Part shown: positions 19,001-27,928 of the stretch, one piece after another
Numbering within the stretch: the first letter of the stretch is position 1
Layout of the letters: each line of letters starts with the position of its first letter
NCBI GenBank assembly: GCA_019638615.1
Contig: JAHBTL010000005.1
Location: forward strand, 1-64,000
Direction of reading: 5' to 3'
Source: Chitinophagaceae bacterium
Lineage (GTDB): Bacteria > Bacteroidota > Bacteroidia > Chitinophagales > Chitinophagaceae
Length of the DNA stretch: 64,000 nt
Position numbers and translations under genes: made by a program
Notes under the pieces: model-generated
Told to the model about the DNA's origin: nothing
Databases searched by the model: none
What the model saw: only the letters and a program-made list of their open reading frames with translations

Positions 19001-19102
19001 GGATAGCCCCGGTGATGATTTTTTTTGATCACAACCAAACGTTGTCAATAATAGCGTAACAATAAAACAATACGTGTACGGTTTCAATAAATGAAGCTTC
19101 AT
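16064..19102 (-). CDS. large PVC-type membrane-bound dehydrogenase with HEAT repeats and cytochrome c
   Basis: Start at ATG 19102 gives a lipoprotein signal (LLTTFGC). About 1012 residues: an N-terminal beta-propeller of sorbosone-dehydrogenase type (EGFKIEMIASEPLITSPVDMEIDEYGRMYVVEM), a middle helical HEAT-like region and a C-terminal cytochrome c with CAVCH heme site. This Planctomycete-type architecture is thought to oxidise sugars at the membrane surface. It lies in a minus-strand unit with the deacetylase upstream and the ceramidase-like gene downstream. The longer frame to 19264 adds 54 residues of non-protein-like sequence. Confidence 0.88.
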   Translation of the reverse strand: MKLHLLKPYTYCFIVTLLLTTFGCDQKKSSPGLSGGAIAAEDALATMQVAEGFKIEMIASEPLITSPVDMEIDEYGRMYVVEMHGYPLDKSGSGNIIILSDSNSDGIMDKRTVFKEGLLLPTGILRWKKGLLVTDSPNIYYLEDSDGDGKADIMDTVLTGFALTNPQHNLNNPVYGLDNWVYAAHEGVVKSRDYVKEFGDEGTEIYYPSKPDAVRLPQNASGRSVRFRPDRLWLEELASRCQFGHTFDQWGHWFGSNNSNQGYQEIIAQRYLVRNPQLPPTDPIQNMSDHLDAPEVFPTTTNPDRQIFTDMGTMTSGSGLTAYLADDFPAPYNNATFIAEPVSNLVHVDMLRDSGVSYTASRVFPNKEFFSSTDAWSRPVNMYVGPDGALYILDYYRRVIESPEWMSEEAINAGNLYDGIDRGRIYRVTTVDGKKADWMKGLNLGDASGDELVAELSNKNSWWRINAQRLLVDRADKNAVPALEKMVSGNSAMGRLHALWTLEGIGALQPPLIKKALKDSVAGIRENVIKLAELHLKDDPALCSDLIALQHDKDIKVRFQLLLTLGSVSSAQVSEARNHLLFGDMENKWFQVAALSAFLLDAHALLNLMLAKYKADVPAYGSMVQRLAEMIAATSDEPAVHQRIQNALVPRSAGERQSQTAMLKGLAQGLRNRKNKLSVSESDQQLLLKTFFDNPSDGLRKSALQFLRASKITDDALRSSAVTRAVSIVQDTTLPDSKRSDAIDFLAFGNPPEYQSMLQGLLTPQEQPVVKLAALRVLNQVPSTAVSEYLVEQWPGFTKEIRDAAVRVFMSDTARMRILITAMEQNKIAASSVSFWTGIALMQVEDDKLRERARTVFTKNAEEAKRIAKEYQAALDVKGDAEKGKAVYMQSCAVCHQVREQYGVAYGPDLGTIHNWKKEDILANILDPNLSIMAGYDLWEIELNNGETLQGIIMTETASAIMLKGMGNTEKVINRQEIKSLKSLSISAMPAGLEKNISKEQMADLIAFLKRS

Positions 19103-19360
19103 ATAAATACTGAAATTATCTTCTTTTTTAATCTCAAAATTTTCTGTTGGGAAGTTTTTCTCGCGGTGAGCGCAGCGGAGCAACGTTCGCAACGATACTT
19201 CTCTACAGTCGCTGCTCCGCAGTGTTCGCTGCGTGAAATACTCCGCCGCCCATATATACGCCATACAAACCCGCCTGCCCGATCTCCGGGGCCAAATGCG
19301 TATGCGTAACGCACCACCATGCGTTCAACGGGCTTATTCCAAATCGTTTGTTCAGTAGTT

Positions 19361-20179
19361 TTATTTATTTCTATGGCTCCGGACATATTTAGCGATCTCT
19401 CCCATTGGTGCAATCCAGATTCCATTTGCCGGATCCTGGGCATAGGCAATTAATTTTTTTAACATCTCCACCCTCGTGGTCTGATTACCAGATTCACCGA
19501 TCTCATGACCGGCCAATACCAGCCAGGAACCATCCTTTTTGGAATTTTCAATCAGGGGTAAAATCTGATCAAAGTCTTTTCCATCCATCTCCATCCCTGT
19601 CAGTTGGGCAAAATCGCAGAAGGATGGGTCATTGGGCGTTTCATTCAGCCAGCCTCTGCCGGCAACAAATAATTCCGCGACCAAAGGAATATAACTCCTG
19701 GTTTTGACTCCCCTGCCAACATAGGTAGAACCACAAGGATAGGCAAAAACGGTTGACTTTATTCCTAACAGATGCTCAATCTGCCGGTTGCTCTCAATCA
19801 ATTCCTTTCTCATTTTTTTGAGGGTATAATTCTCCAGCGCCCTTTCTTTCGACCAGGAAAAATTACCTGAGCAGGGATGATACAAAGTATGATTACCGAT
19901 TTCATGCCCGTTAGCCGCAGCCATTTTCCATTTGTCTAATCGCTTTTCCACAGCGGAGGGCACCACCACAAAAGAGGCTTTCACCCCGTACTGATCCAAT
20001 AAAGGCGTACCTACATCCACCTGGCTCAAACGTCCATCATCAAAACTAAGCGATATCGCCGCTTTTATTCCTTCCGGCCATTGGAAGGATTTTGTCTGCG
20101 CACTTGCCGGCGATACCCCCGCTAATAACAGGGTTAAAATAAATATGATCTGAAGCGGCCTTATAAATAGTACAATCAT
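19361..20179 (-). CDS. secreted polysaccharide deacetylase (CE4 family)
   Basis: 272 residues with a signal peptide ending ASAQ. NodB motifs: SLSFDDG (motif 1, with catalytic base and metal Asp), EIGNHTLYHP (H-x4-H metal site) and a C-terminal LAGHEIGE. Removes acetyl groups from polysaccharides outside the inner membrane. First gene of the minus-strand group that continues with the large cytochrome dehydrogenase. Confidence 0.88.
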   Translation of the reverse strand: MIVLFIRPLQIIFILTLLLAGVSPASAQTKSFQWPEGIKAAISLSFDDGRLSQVDVGTPLLDQYGVKASFVVVPSAVEKRLDKWKMAAANGHEIGNHTLYHPCSGNFSWSKERALENYTLKKMRKELIESNRQIEHLLGIKSTVFAYPCGSTYVGRGVKTRSYIPLVAELFVAGRGWLNETPNDPSFCDFAQLTGMEMDGKDFDQILPLIENSKKDGSWLVLAGHEIGESGNQTTRVEMLKKLIAYAQDPANGIWIAPMGEIAKYVRSHRNK

Positions 20180-20646
20180 CCTGGACAGTATTTAATTCTT
20201 TTATTATAATAACTTGAATAAAGCAATCTAAAAAAATTCCCTCATTCTTACAGAAAGCTGCGATAAAATATTTTTATTTCACAATTTACAAAGCATTACA
20301 ATATGTCGGCTTCCGGTGCAGGGATTTCGCTTTTAAAAAAACACAATGGCGATAGTATTATCTTTTAGGAATTCAGGGAAAGTCAAAGTCATGGGAGAAG
20401 CCGTCTCTGCTTTTAAGTATAAAAAGATTGCTTCTCCCCGGAACGTTCGGGGCGGTTGGGATCGCAAAACGTTTGAGAGCTTTTGTGTTTTAAACCAGCA
20501 CTAAAAAAAATATCGGATGCTTTTTTAATTATGAAATCGTCCCTTACTTGCTTAACCAAGCATAAAATACCACAGCTATTTATGTAATTTCGTAGTGTTT
20601 ATATAAACAAATTAGCGGGAAATCCTGGTCATAAAGAAAAGCACAA
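20180..20646. other. divergent intergenic region without a recognised gene
   Basis: AT-rich sequence between the minus-strand deacetylase and the plus-strand AraC gene; it must hold both promoters. No RNA gene or repeat recognised. Confidence 0.5.
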
Positions 20647-21420
20647 ATGAATTTTCAAAGTATTATTCCTGATAAATCAATTGCTTTGTTTGTCAGGAAT
20701 ATTTGGGTATTTGAAGATGAGCACAATACACACACTTCTTTGCCTTTTTTTGCAGACGGATATACGGGATTGCTGTTTCAGCAGTCTGAAAAAGGCTTAA
20801 CCGTCAATCCTCACAATAAGAAAATGCCCGGGATCTTTTTGTATGGCCAAACGATAAAGCCGATAACACTCGAGATAGATGGTGCGTATCAGATTATTAT
20901 TTTCCAGTTTTATCCATTTGTATTAAAAGCGTTTTGGGAAATAGTTCCGGAAAGCATTAATGATAATTGCTATTATTTGGACAATACTTTGGGAAAAAGC
21001 ATAGAAGAATTGACGGGTGAGCTTATATCCGCACCTGCTATTCAGGATAAAATTGATATCATGTCAGGATTGCTCCTGATGTATTTTGAGAGAAAGAAAA
21101 ACAATCTCGATTTTTCCGTAAGACAAGCCATTCAGCATATAATAGACAGTAAAGGATTGGTTTCTATCAAAGCCATTGCAGAAAAAGAAAACCTGAACAT
21201 CCGGACTTTTGAACGGAGGTTTCTAAAAGAAACGGGACTTCCTGCCAAACAATTTGCTAAGATCCTGCAGTTCCGGGCATCACTGCACCAACTCACTGCA
21301 AAAGACTACAAAAAACTGACGGATATTGTTTATGAAAACGGCTTTTCCGACCAATCGCACTTTATCCGGGTGTTCAGGGCTTTTACAGGCAAGACACCAA
21401 AATCATTCAACGCAAAATAA
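20647..21420 (+). CDS. AraC-family transcriptional regulator
   Basis: 257 residues. N-terminal sensor of the type found in many Bacteroidota AraC proteins (SIALFVRNIWVFEDE...PFFADGYTGLLFQQ) and a C-terminal double HTH at about 160-257 (SIKAIAEKENLNIRTFERRFLKETGLPAKQF ... IVYENGFSDQSHFIRVFRAFTGKTPKSF). Followed 71 nt later by the NAD(P)-binding protein gene, probably its target. Confidence 0.92.
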   Translation: MNFQSIIPDKSIALFVRNIWVFEDEHNTHTSLPFFADGYTGLLFQQSEKGLTVNPHNKKMPGIFLYGQTIKPITLEIDGAYQIIIFQFYPFVLKAFWEIVPESINDNCYYLDNTLGKSIEELTGELISAPAIQDKIDIMSGLLLMYFERKKNNLDFSVRQAIQHIIDSKGLVSIKAIAEKENLNIRTFERRFLKETGLPAKQFAKILQFRASLHQLTAKDYKKLTDIVYENGFSDQSHFIRVFRAFTGKTPKSFNAK

Positions 21421-21491
21421 CAACCTGTCGTTTTTATTCTATTTTAAGTTTTCGCGTATCCCAAATTTTGCAGCAATAAAATTGAAATAGT

Positions 21492-22118
21492 ATGAATGTC
21501 ATTGTATTTGGTGCAACAGGCACCGTAGGAAGCGAAATCGTAAAACAAGCATTAGCAAAAGGTCATAAGGTAGCCGCCTTTGTGCGTAATCCCGAAAAGA
21601 CCCCTATATCGGAAAACCCCAACTTAAAAATTCATAAAGGCGATGTGCTGAACCCGAAAGACATACAAGAAGCGTTGCAAAACCAGGAAGCCGTATTATG
21701 TGCATTGGGAGACGGAAAAATAGGGAAAGTCAGAGCCAGAGGCACTAAAAATATCATCGGGGCGATGAATGATAAAGGAGTTAAACGATTGATCTGTCAA
21801 TCAACTATTGGCGCAGGCGACAGTTATGAGAACCTGAATTTTATATGGAAATATGTGATGTTTGGGTTTTTGCTCAGAAGAGTGTTGCCTGATCACAATC
21901 TCCAGGAAAAATATATACAGGAAAGCAATCTTGATTACACCATAGTCAGGCCGGGTGCATTGACCAACGGGGCAATCACGCACGCGTATAAAACCGGGTT
22001 TGCAAAGGATTTGAAAAAGCTGTCCTTAAAAATAAACCGGGCTGATGTAGCAGATTTTATGTTACAACAATTATCTGTGGAAGATTATATCAGGAAGTCA
22101 GTCTGCATATCCAATTAG
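21492..22118 (+). CDS. NAD(P)-binding atypical SDR (NmrA-like)
   Basis: 208 residues. Rossmann start MNVIVFGATGTVGSEIVKQALAKGHKVAAFVRNPEK with GxTGxxG, then AVLCALGDGK and the TIVRPGALTNG segment. It lacks the YxxxK catalytic pair, so it is an atypical SDR that may be a sensor or a flavin/quinone-linked reductase. Pairs with the AraC gene upstream. Confidence 0.9.
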   Translation: MNVIVFGATGTVGSEIVKQALAKGHKVAAFVRNPEKTPISENPNLKIHKGDVLNPKDIQEALQNQEAVLCALGDGKIGKVRARGTKNIIGAMNDKGVKRLICQSTIGAGDSYENLNFIWKYVMFGFLLRRVLPDHNLQEKYIQESNLDYTIVRPGALTNGAITHAYKTGFAKDLKKLSLKINRADVADFMLQQLSVEDYIRKSVCISN

Positions 22119-22717
22119 TGCGTTTACACAAACACCTGAAATGATGTCAGCCGGATTTTTGCTTCTTGCTGCCGTTGTTGAGTGTTGTGCATAGCTTATT
22201 GTGCTTCGGCTTCACCAACAACATTCCACAGCACAGGCTATATTAATACAATAGTTTCTTCAATTCCCTGTTGTTGGTGCGCCACCCGCATTAGCTTTGC
22301 TGCATACCAATTTATATACTCAAAACCAACTGCCCAATTTTGCTTAATAATGATAACATCCCTACTGCCACCTGTTATTTATTTTCAGCTATCATGATCA
22401 TATACCCTTTACCAGCCGGGATGCTTAAAGCGCTTAAAGACTGCAGTGGCTGCTATCTTAGAATTTTTTGATGAAAGGGGGGATACCCGGGCGCGACTTA
22501 AAGAATAAATAGATGTGTCCCGATGGGGGCTTCACAGCCAGGCAACTGTGCAGAGAATGAGACCCCGGCGAGTCACTCAGCACCAGGGTCTCATAACCGT
22601 CCTGCTATAACCTTAAATGAAGACCTCGGTGCGACTCCAGGGTTCCGGACCTTTTGAAAGGTTCGGAGCACAATAGCAATGTGCCCTCCATTTCTTTTTT
22701 CTTGTTCCGGAATTTTT
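22119..22717. other. intergenic region with a diverged dispersed repeat
   Basis: No gene supported. At about 22520-22650 it contains a GC-rich element (cttcacagccaggcaactgt, cagcaccagggtctca) whose relative lies at 32490-32640. Confidence 0.5.
22520..22650. repeat. dispersed intergenic repeat, copy 1
   Basis: Shares the order of segments CTTCACAGCCAGG, CCCCGGCGA-TCAC, GCACCAGGGTCTCAT and GGTGCAACT-like with 32490-32640, in the same orientation, with clear divergence. Probably a non-coding element of the genome. Confidence 0.55.
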
Positions 22718-23977
22718 TCAGAAATTCCTTTGAGTCTTTGAACCTTTTATTGCCAGTATTGTTAATAACGCTGAAACAAATAAAGCGCCTGACATAAACA
22801 TATAAGAAGCCCCAAATCCTCTTGTTACTCCATTTAAATAACCCACAAGATAGGCCCCGGCAAAAGATCCCAGGGCCCCCAAGCTATTAATTAAAGCGAT
22901 AGCTCCCCCGGCAACATTACGAGGTAAGATTTCCGTTATCATAGCAAAAAAAGGCGCATATGGAACGTACATTGCGCAACCTGCGATGGCAAGCAGCGTA
23001 AATGACAACCAGAAATTGCTTGTGCCTATTGTATATGAGCAATAAAAGGCAAGAGCGGCTACCAGCAAAAAAGGCCAAATGAAGGCTCTTCTATTGAGTG
23101 TTTTATCAGAAAAATGAGACACTAAAAGCATTGCGATAATAGCCAGAAGGTAGGGAACCGCAGACAACCAACCTGTATTTACAATGCTGATTTCAGGAGC
23201 CCCTTTAATAATTGATGGCAGCCACATTACAAACCCGAAAACACCTACGTTCCATAAGGCGTATTGAAGGCATAACAAAATAACGACCCTTGACCTGAAT
23301 GCTTCAGCGTAATTTTTCACTGGTTTAATATCTTGTTGCTCCTGCGACAACTGTCCCTCTAAATCATTCTTTTCAGACTCACTTAACCACCTGGCATCCC
23401 TTACTCTGTCATTTACAGCCCGCCACCAAACGAACGCCCAGATTATGGAGGGAAATCCTTCGATGATAAACATCCAGCGCCATCCAAATGATTTTATCAG
23501 ATATCCTGACAAAACAGACATCCAAAGCATCGTTGCAGGATTGCCAAGAACTAAAAAGACATTTGCCTTTGATCGCTCCGATTTAACAAACCACATACTT
23601 AAAAATATAAGCAGCGAAGGCATAACCGCACTTTCCACTATACCAAGCACAAACCGGATGGCTATTAAATAATGTACGTTGCTTACCATACCTGTTGCTG
23701 TGGCAAGCAGCCCCCAAAGAATTAAAGACCAAAATATTAATCTTTTGGCGCTTTTCTTTGCAGCATAATGTGCCCCGGGAATCTGGAAGAAAAAATAGCC
23801 CAGGAAAAAAAGCGACCCCAGTAATGAAGACATTCCTGCATTGATGCCCAAATCCTCTGCCATACCGCCAGCCAGTGCGAATCCAAAATTTGCGCGATCC
23901 ACAAATGCAAGGCTAAATGTGATAAAGACTATTGGAACCAGGCGATACCAGCGTTTCTTTGCAAGCGGCTTTATCAT
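22718..23977 (-). CDS. MFS transporter, anion:cation symporter (sugar-acid) type
   Basis: 419 residues and about 12 transmembrane helices. The start region FITFSLAFVDRANFGFALAGGM and loop PGAHYAAKKSAKRLIFWSLILWGLLATATG match the ACS family that imports hexuronates, galactonate and phthalates. It precedes a run of secreted catabolic enzymes on the same strand, and an enolase-superfamily dehydratase lies nearby, so a sugar acid is a sensible guess for the substrate. Confidence 0.88.
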   Translation of the reverse strand: MIKPLAKKRWYRLVPIVFITFSLAFVDRANFGFALAGGMAEDLGINAGMSSLLGSLFFLGYFFFQIPGAHYAAKKSAKRLIFWSLILWGLLATATGMVSNVHYLIAIRFVLGIVESAVMPSLLIFLSMWFVKSERSKANVFLVLGNPATMLWMSVLSGYLIKSFGWRWMFIIEGFPSIIWAFVWWRAVNDRVRDARWLSESEKNDLEGQLSQEQQDIKPVKNYAEAFRSRVVILLCLQYALWNVGVFGFVMWLPSIIKGAPEISIVNTGWLSAVPYLLAIIAMLLVSHFSDKTLNRRAFIWPFLLVAALAFYCSYTIGTSNFWLSFTLLAIAGCAMYVPYAPFFAMITEILPRNVAGGAIALINSLGALGSFAGAYLVGYLNGVTRGFGASYMFMSGALFVSALLTILAIKGSKTQRNF

Positions 23978-24073
23978 AAGTGGGTTTCTGATTTTTATTT
24001 ATTGATTATTGCGCAGAGGATGCAAAGCAAAAAGCGATTTGTTCGTTCGTTTCATTCCTGCATTTCAAACTAA

Positions 24074-26113
24074 TTATTTAGCATCAGCTTTTACACGATG
24101 CCAGGGAAACGCGTAGGAAGGCTGATGCACAAACCTGCGCATACCAATATCTAATTTGATAGAAGTAGATGGCGGTAATGCTACAACAAAATAAGCGCTG
24201 TTGACATCGGACTTCACTACCTCCGGTTCATTGTTTTCATTTTCTTTTTGTCGCTGGTAAGAGACTGAACTGAATGCATGTTCTCCAAAAGCGCCTGCCT
24301 GCAAAATAACCCGGCGGCTTTCTGTTATACTAAGGTTGACAAGATGTACTACAGTACGATTCTCTTCCAGTCCTTCTACTAAAGCCGCCACATCTTTCGG
24401 CAAACCCGGCTGCTTTTTGTCTGCATCAAAATATCTAAGCGTTGCCCGGAGCAATCCGCCATTATAAATAGTTTGCGGAGTGCCCATTGTAGTTTGCACC
24501 AGGGCTTTCGTGATCACAGGGTTATTCGGGTACAGATCATCTCCATTTATTTTATAAATGTCTCTTGTATCATTTCGCATAAAATGCATCCTTTTGATTA
24601 CTTCTTTATAATCCGCTTTCAAAGATTCCAGGGGCCAGTCGGGATTCTTTCCTGCATAATACATAAGGCGCGCATGCTCGGCACTTCCAAAGGTTCTGTC
24701 GCCATTACTTATTTCTTTACTCCAGTCAAACGGTTCGGCCGGTTCCCAAACCTTATTATCATCTTCATTGAGTGTATTCTTTCCCCAAATCCCCTCATCC
24801 CATAAGGGGTGAAATTTATTGCTCTTCATGAGAATCTCTATTTTTTCCCAATCTCCGGAAGCCATAGATGCATGCCACAGATGAGCAAGATCCTGTACCA
24901 TCATTGGACGATAGCTGTACCAGCCTTCTTTCTTATAACGATAGGGAACCAATAACTGCCCCTCCCCGGTAGTTTTACCTCTTTGCATTAAACCCGTAAT
25001 TTGCGATCTTAACAAATCCAGGTATTTCGGATTCCCGGAAAGCATATAAGCATTCTCGGTTGCTACAGACAGCTGGGAAAACATCATCATCAACCCATAC
25101 CTGCCGTACCACCCGTATAGTCCACCCCACCATTGACCATTGCGATACTCGCCGACTTTACCCGTCTGCCCGATATTGTCGGGCAATAAACCGCCATTAT
25201 CCGCTATGCGTTTCATCCACGCATCTACATAATTCAATACCCATGTCTTATATTTTTCTTCACCGGTATACAAATACGCATTGGTCATAAGTCCGGTAGC
25301 CGCGAGGTTAACAGGAACATCTGTACGGGTCACCATCTGGTCATACAAGGCCTGTATTTGTTTTTTTCTTTTGGGATCTTTTATCCATTCGGGTTCGAGA
25401 TTATTTATTTTAGGATAAAGGGAAGCATGCCCGTAGCGCAGGTTATAGGTTGCGTCTGAACTGGTTAAAGGCCCCTGGCTTCCCGTGAATATAGATTTGA
25501 TGATAGTATGCCCGGGGTCATAATTCTGCGCTTCCGGATCTTCATTCAGATACAGCCCGGCAAAACGCCTTGCCCGCTGGATATTTTGAGGAAGCGTTGG
25601 GTCGCCTAATGCCAGGTTATAGAACGCGGTCAATCCCTCACTGATATGAAAGAAGTCATCATTGCGTGGATATTCCTTATACAACTGATGATGATAATCT
25701 ATAGAATCTTTAAAGTAAGCCGTATTGTCCCGGGTGATGGCATCATATTCCTTCAAAGCTGTTTCAAAAAAATATTTATTGCCCGATATTGCATACAGTT
25801 CCGGCCAGTTATAAAACATCTCATATACATCATCATAGGGACCTTTTCCATAAGTAGTGCCGTCAGTACGCGTAAACTTCTTTACATAATAAGGGGCAGC
25901 CTGCTCTATTACCCGTATCAATTGCCATTGCATGATGGCCCATTCCGGGGGCACTTGCACGGTGACGGCCTTAACAACAGCCATTTCATGTATACCTTTA
26001 TCAGGATACAATTCCGGTGGGCGACTGGCATTGGTTGACTGAGCACATATAGCGGAGAATGCAGTACTTAGCAAAGCCAGCGTTATTGCCCTTACGTTTA
26101 AACTCCTTGTCAT
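24074..26113 (-). CDS. secreted putative glycoside hydrolase or lyase, helical toroid type
   Basis: 679 residues with an N-terminal signal peptide (ends ICAQ). Repeated helix patterns rich in aromatic residues (YEMFYNWPELYAISGNKYF, YDPGHTIIKSIF, GGLYGWYGRYGLMMMFSQL, ENAYMLSGNPKYLDLLR) suggest an (alpha/alpha) toroid enzyme followed by a beta-rich C-terminal domain (residues ~580-679). I cannot assign a CAZy family. Shares orientation and close spacing with the dehydrogenase gene upstream (21 nt). Confidence 0.7.
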   Translation of the reverse strand: MTRSLNVRAITLALLSTAFSAICAQSTNASRPPELYPDKGIHEMAVVKAVTVQVPPEWAIMQWQLIRVIEQAAPYYVKKFTRTDGTTYGKGPYDDVYEMFYNWPELYAISGNKYFFETALKEYDAITRDNTAYFKDSIDYHHQLYKEYPRNDDFFHISEGLTAFYNLALGDPTLPQNIQRARRFAGLYLNEDPEAQNYDPGHTIIKSIFTGSQGPLTSSDATYNLRYGHASLYPKINNLEPEWIKDPKRKKQIQALYDQMVTRTDVPVNLAATGLMTNAYLYTGEEKYKTWVLNYVDAWMKRIADNGGLLPDNIGQTGKVGEYRNGQWWGGLYGWYGRYGLMMMFSQLSVATENAYMLSGNPKYLDLLRSQITGLMQRGKTTGEGQLLVPYRYKKEGWYSYRPMMVQDLAHLWHASMASGDWEKIEILMKSNKFHPLWDEGIWGKNTLNEDDNKVWEPAEPFDWSKEISNGDRTFGSAEHARLMYYAGKNPDWPLESLKADYKEVIKRMHFMRNDTRDIYKINGDDLYPNNPVITKALVQTTMGTPQTIYNGGLLRATLRYFDADKKQPGLPKDVAALVEGLEENRTVVHLVNLSITESRRVILQAGAFGEHAFSSVSYQRQKENENNEPEVVKSDVNSAYFVVALPPSTSIKLDIGMRRFVHQPSYAFPWHRVKADAK

Positions 26114-26134
26114 TTTGATATTTTTTGATGTGTT

Positions 26135-27928
26135 TTAGTTTTTCTCCCGGATGCTGATATTTAGTTTTCTCCTGCTTTTCGCCACTTCGCTTTCGAGAAC
26201 AGGGATTGAATTACTGGTAAAGCTCAGCCTGATATAGGTAAGGACTTTAGCAATTTCAGCGTCACTCATAAAATCATGCGCAGGCATTACGCCTGTAAAG
26301 GACTGGCCTTTTACAGTGATCGGCCCGCTAAGTCCTTCCAATACTACATTTATCAGCTTTTCCTTATCACCGTTCACCCATTCGGATCCGTCTAACGGGG
26401 GGAAACGAGCACCATCGCCTTTTCCGTTTGCCTGGTGACATGAAATGCAATAGGTGTTATAAATTTTCTCACCTCCGGCCGCCATCCCGGTTGCAAGGTT
26501 ATCCCCGACTTCATCAGGCGTCTTTATGGATATTCCCGATTTACGTTTTTCCATTTCTGCCAACTGGGGCATGCCAAAATTTTTTCTGTCTCCTTTGAAC
26601 ATAACACGCCAGATTTTCCCTTTAACATCATCGCTGATGTATAAAGATCCGTCAGGCCCCATTGCCAGGCCCATGGGGCGGTGAACGGCTTCGTTTGAGC
26701 TTACAATGGTATCTTTCCCGGCGAAACCATCTGCAAATATTTCCCAGGGGCCTGAGGGCGCCCCGTTACTAAAAGGAACGAAACAAATAAAATATCCAGA
26801 TTGCGGATATGGCGTGCGGCCTGCGGAACCGTGAAAGGCAATGAAAGCCCCATTTTTATACCTTTCAGGGAACTGGTTGCCTGTATAGAAAAGCAGATCA
26901 TTGGGCGCCCAGTGGCCGGGAAACCCTATCAGGGGCTGTGCATAAACGGCCCCGTTGCCTTCTTTTTTTCCGTCACCTCCATACTCGGGGCTTAACAGCT
27001 TTTTATTTTGTATCTGGTCGTAATAGTAATAGGGCCATCCTCCATCCATCCCTTCCTCTACTTTAAAAAATTCTTCGGATGGGAGCATTGCATTTTGCCA
27101 TGCTGTATATAAAGAAGGCCATGTCCTGTTCAGGTCGTCTCTCCCATGCTGTAAAGCAAATAAATCATTGACTTTGTGATTCCAGTCCATCGCTATAATA
27201 CTCCTGATGCCGGTTGCATAGCGTATTCCATCTTGTTTTGTTTGATTTGTTTTGTTCGCATCAAAGCGCCAAACGCCTGCATGTTCCGCAAGCTCTGCAC
27301 ATGGATCCTGTCCTAAGCTTCCGGGTTCTCTGTTAACTACCTGGCAAACATTACTGATTGATCCAAACCCAACATACATATGCCCGTTGTCATCAAATGC
27401 CAAAGGTTTTGCGATATGCTCTATCTTGTAATCATCGGTAAGTACAAGCTCAATCCTGCTTTCAGGAACCAATTTACCGGGCGTTAGTTTATTTCTATAA
27501 ATAGCCCCTCTTGTGCTGAAATAGAGATAATCGTTGTAAATCCTCATGGCTGTAGGCCCATAACCACGCTTTTCCTGGTAGTCGCCAAAATAAGAGATAC
27601 TATCGGCCTTACCGTCATTGTTAACATCCCTGAGCGCAACATTGCCGGAATGTAAAGCGCCCTTCGTGAGCTTCACGTAAATATCTCCATTCTTACTAAC
27701 AGCGAGATGCCTTGCGGGACCTACACTGTCTGCAACTACTACGGCTTCAAATCCGCCTGGTATAAAAAGCCCGCCGTTGTCAGGATCTCCTTCAGGTAAT
27801 TGTTCCTTTTGATAACAACTGGCTAAAAAAAAGCTGGCAATCAGAAAAAGAGAAGCCGTAAATAACTTCGAAAAATTGAGCGTTTTATTTGCTTTGGATA
27901 AACTCTTTTCAATGCAAACTTTTACCAT
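26135..27928 (-). CDS. sorbosone-dehydrogenase-like propeller with C-terminal cytochrome c
   Basis: Start ATG 27928 overlaps the stop of the RraA-like gene by 7 nt, giving 597 residues. Lipoprotein signal (LIASFFLASC), a soluble PQQ-type glucose/sorbosone dehydrogenase propeller (GGFEAVVVADSVGPARHLAVSKNGDIYVKL; DGGWPYYYYDQ; MGLAMGPDGSLYISDDVKGKIWR) and a cytochrome c with CISCHQ heme site and a distal Met region. Likely oxidises a sugar or alcohol in the periplasm and passes electrons to the respiratory chain. Confidence 0.88.
   Translation of the reverse strand: MVKVCIEKSLSKANKTLNFSKLFTASLFLIASFFLASCYQKEQLPEGDPDNGGLFIPGGFEAVVVADSVGPARHLAVSKNGDIYVKLTKGALHSGNVALRDVNNDGKADSISYFGDYQEKRGYGPTAMRIYNDYLYFSTRGAIYRNKLTPGKLVPESRIELVLTDDYKIEHIAKPLAFDDNGHMYVGFGSISNVCQVVNREPGSLGQDPCAELAEHAGVWRFDANKTNQTKQDGIRYATGIRSIIAMDWNHKVNDLFALQHGRDDLNRTWPSLYTAWQNAMLPSEEFFKVEEGMDGGWPYYYYDQIQNKKLLSPEYGGDGKKEGNGAVYAQPLIGFPGHWAPNDLLFYTGNQFPERYKNGAFIAFHGSAGRTPYPQSGYFICFVPFSNGAPSGPWEIFADGFAGKDTIVSSNEAVHRPMGLAMGPDGSLYISDDVKGKIWRVMFKGDRKNFGMPQLAEMEKRKSGISIKTPDEVGDNLATGMAAGGEKIYNTYCISCHQANGKGDGARFPPLDGSEWVNGDKEKLINVVLEGLSGPITVKGQSFTGVMPAHDFMSDAEIAKVLTYIRLSFTSNSIPVLESEVAKSRRKLNISIREKN

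Noticed and set aside
19099-19449. 116-codon minus-strand ORF between the deacetylase and cytochrome genes
   Set aside because: Overlaps the 3' end of the deacetylase gene and reads intergenic sequence.
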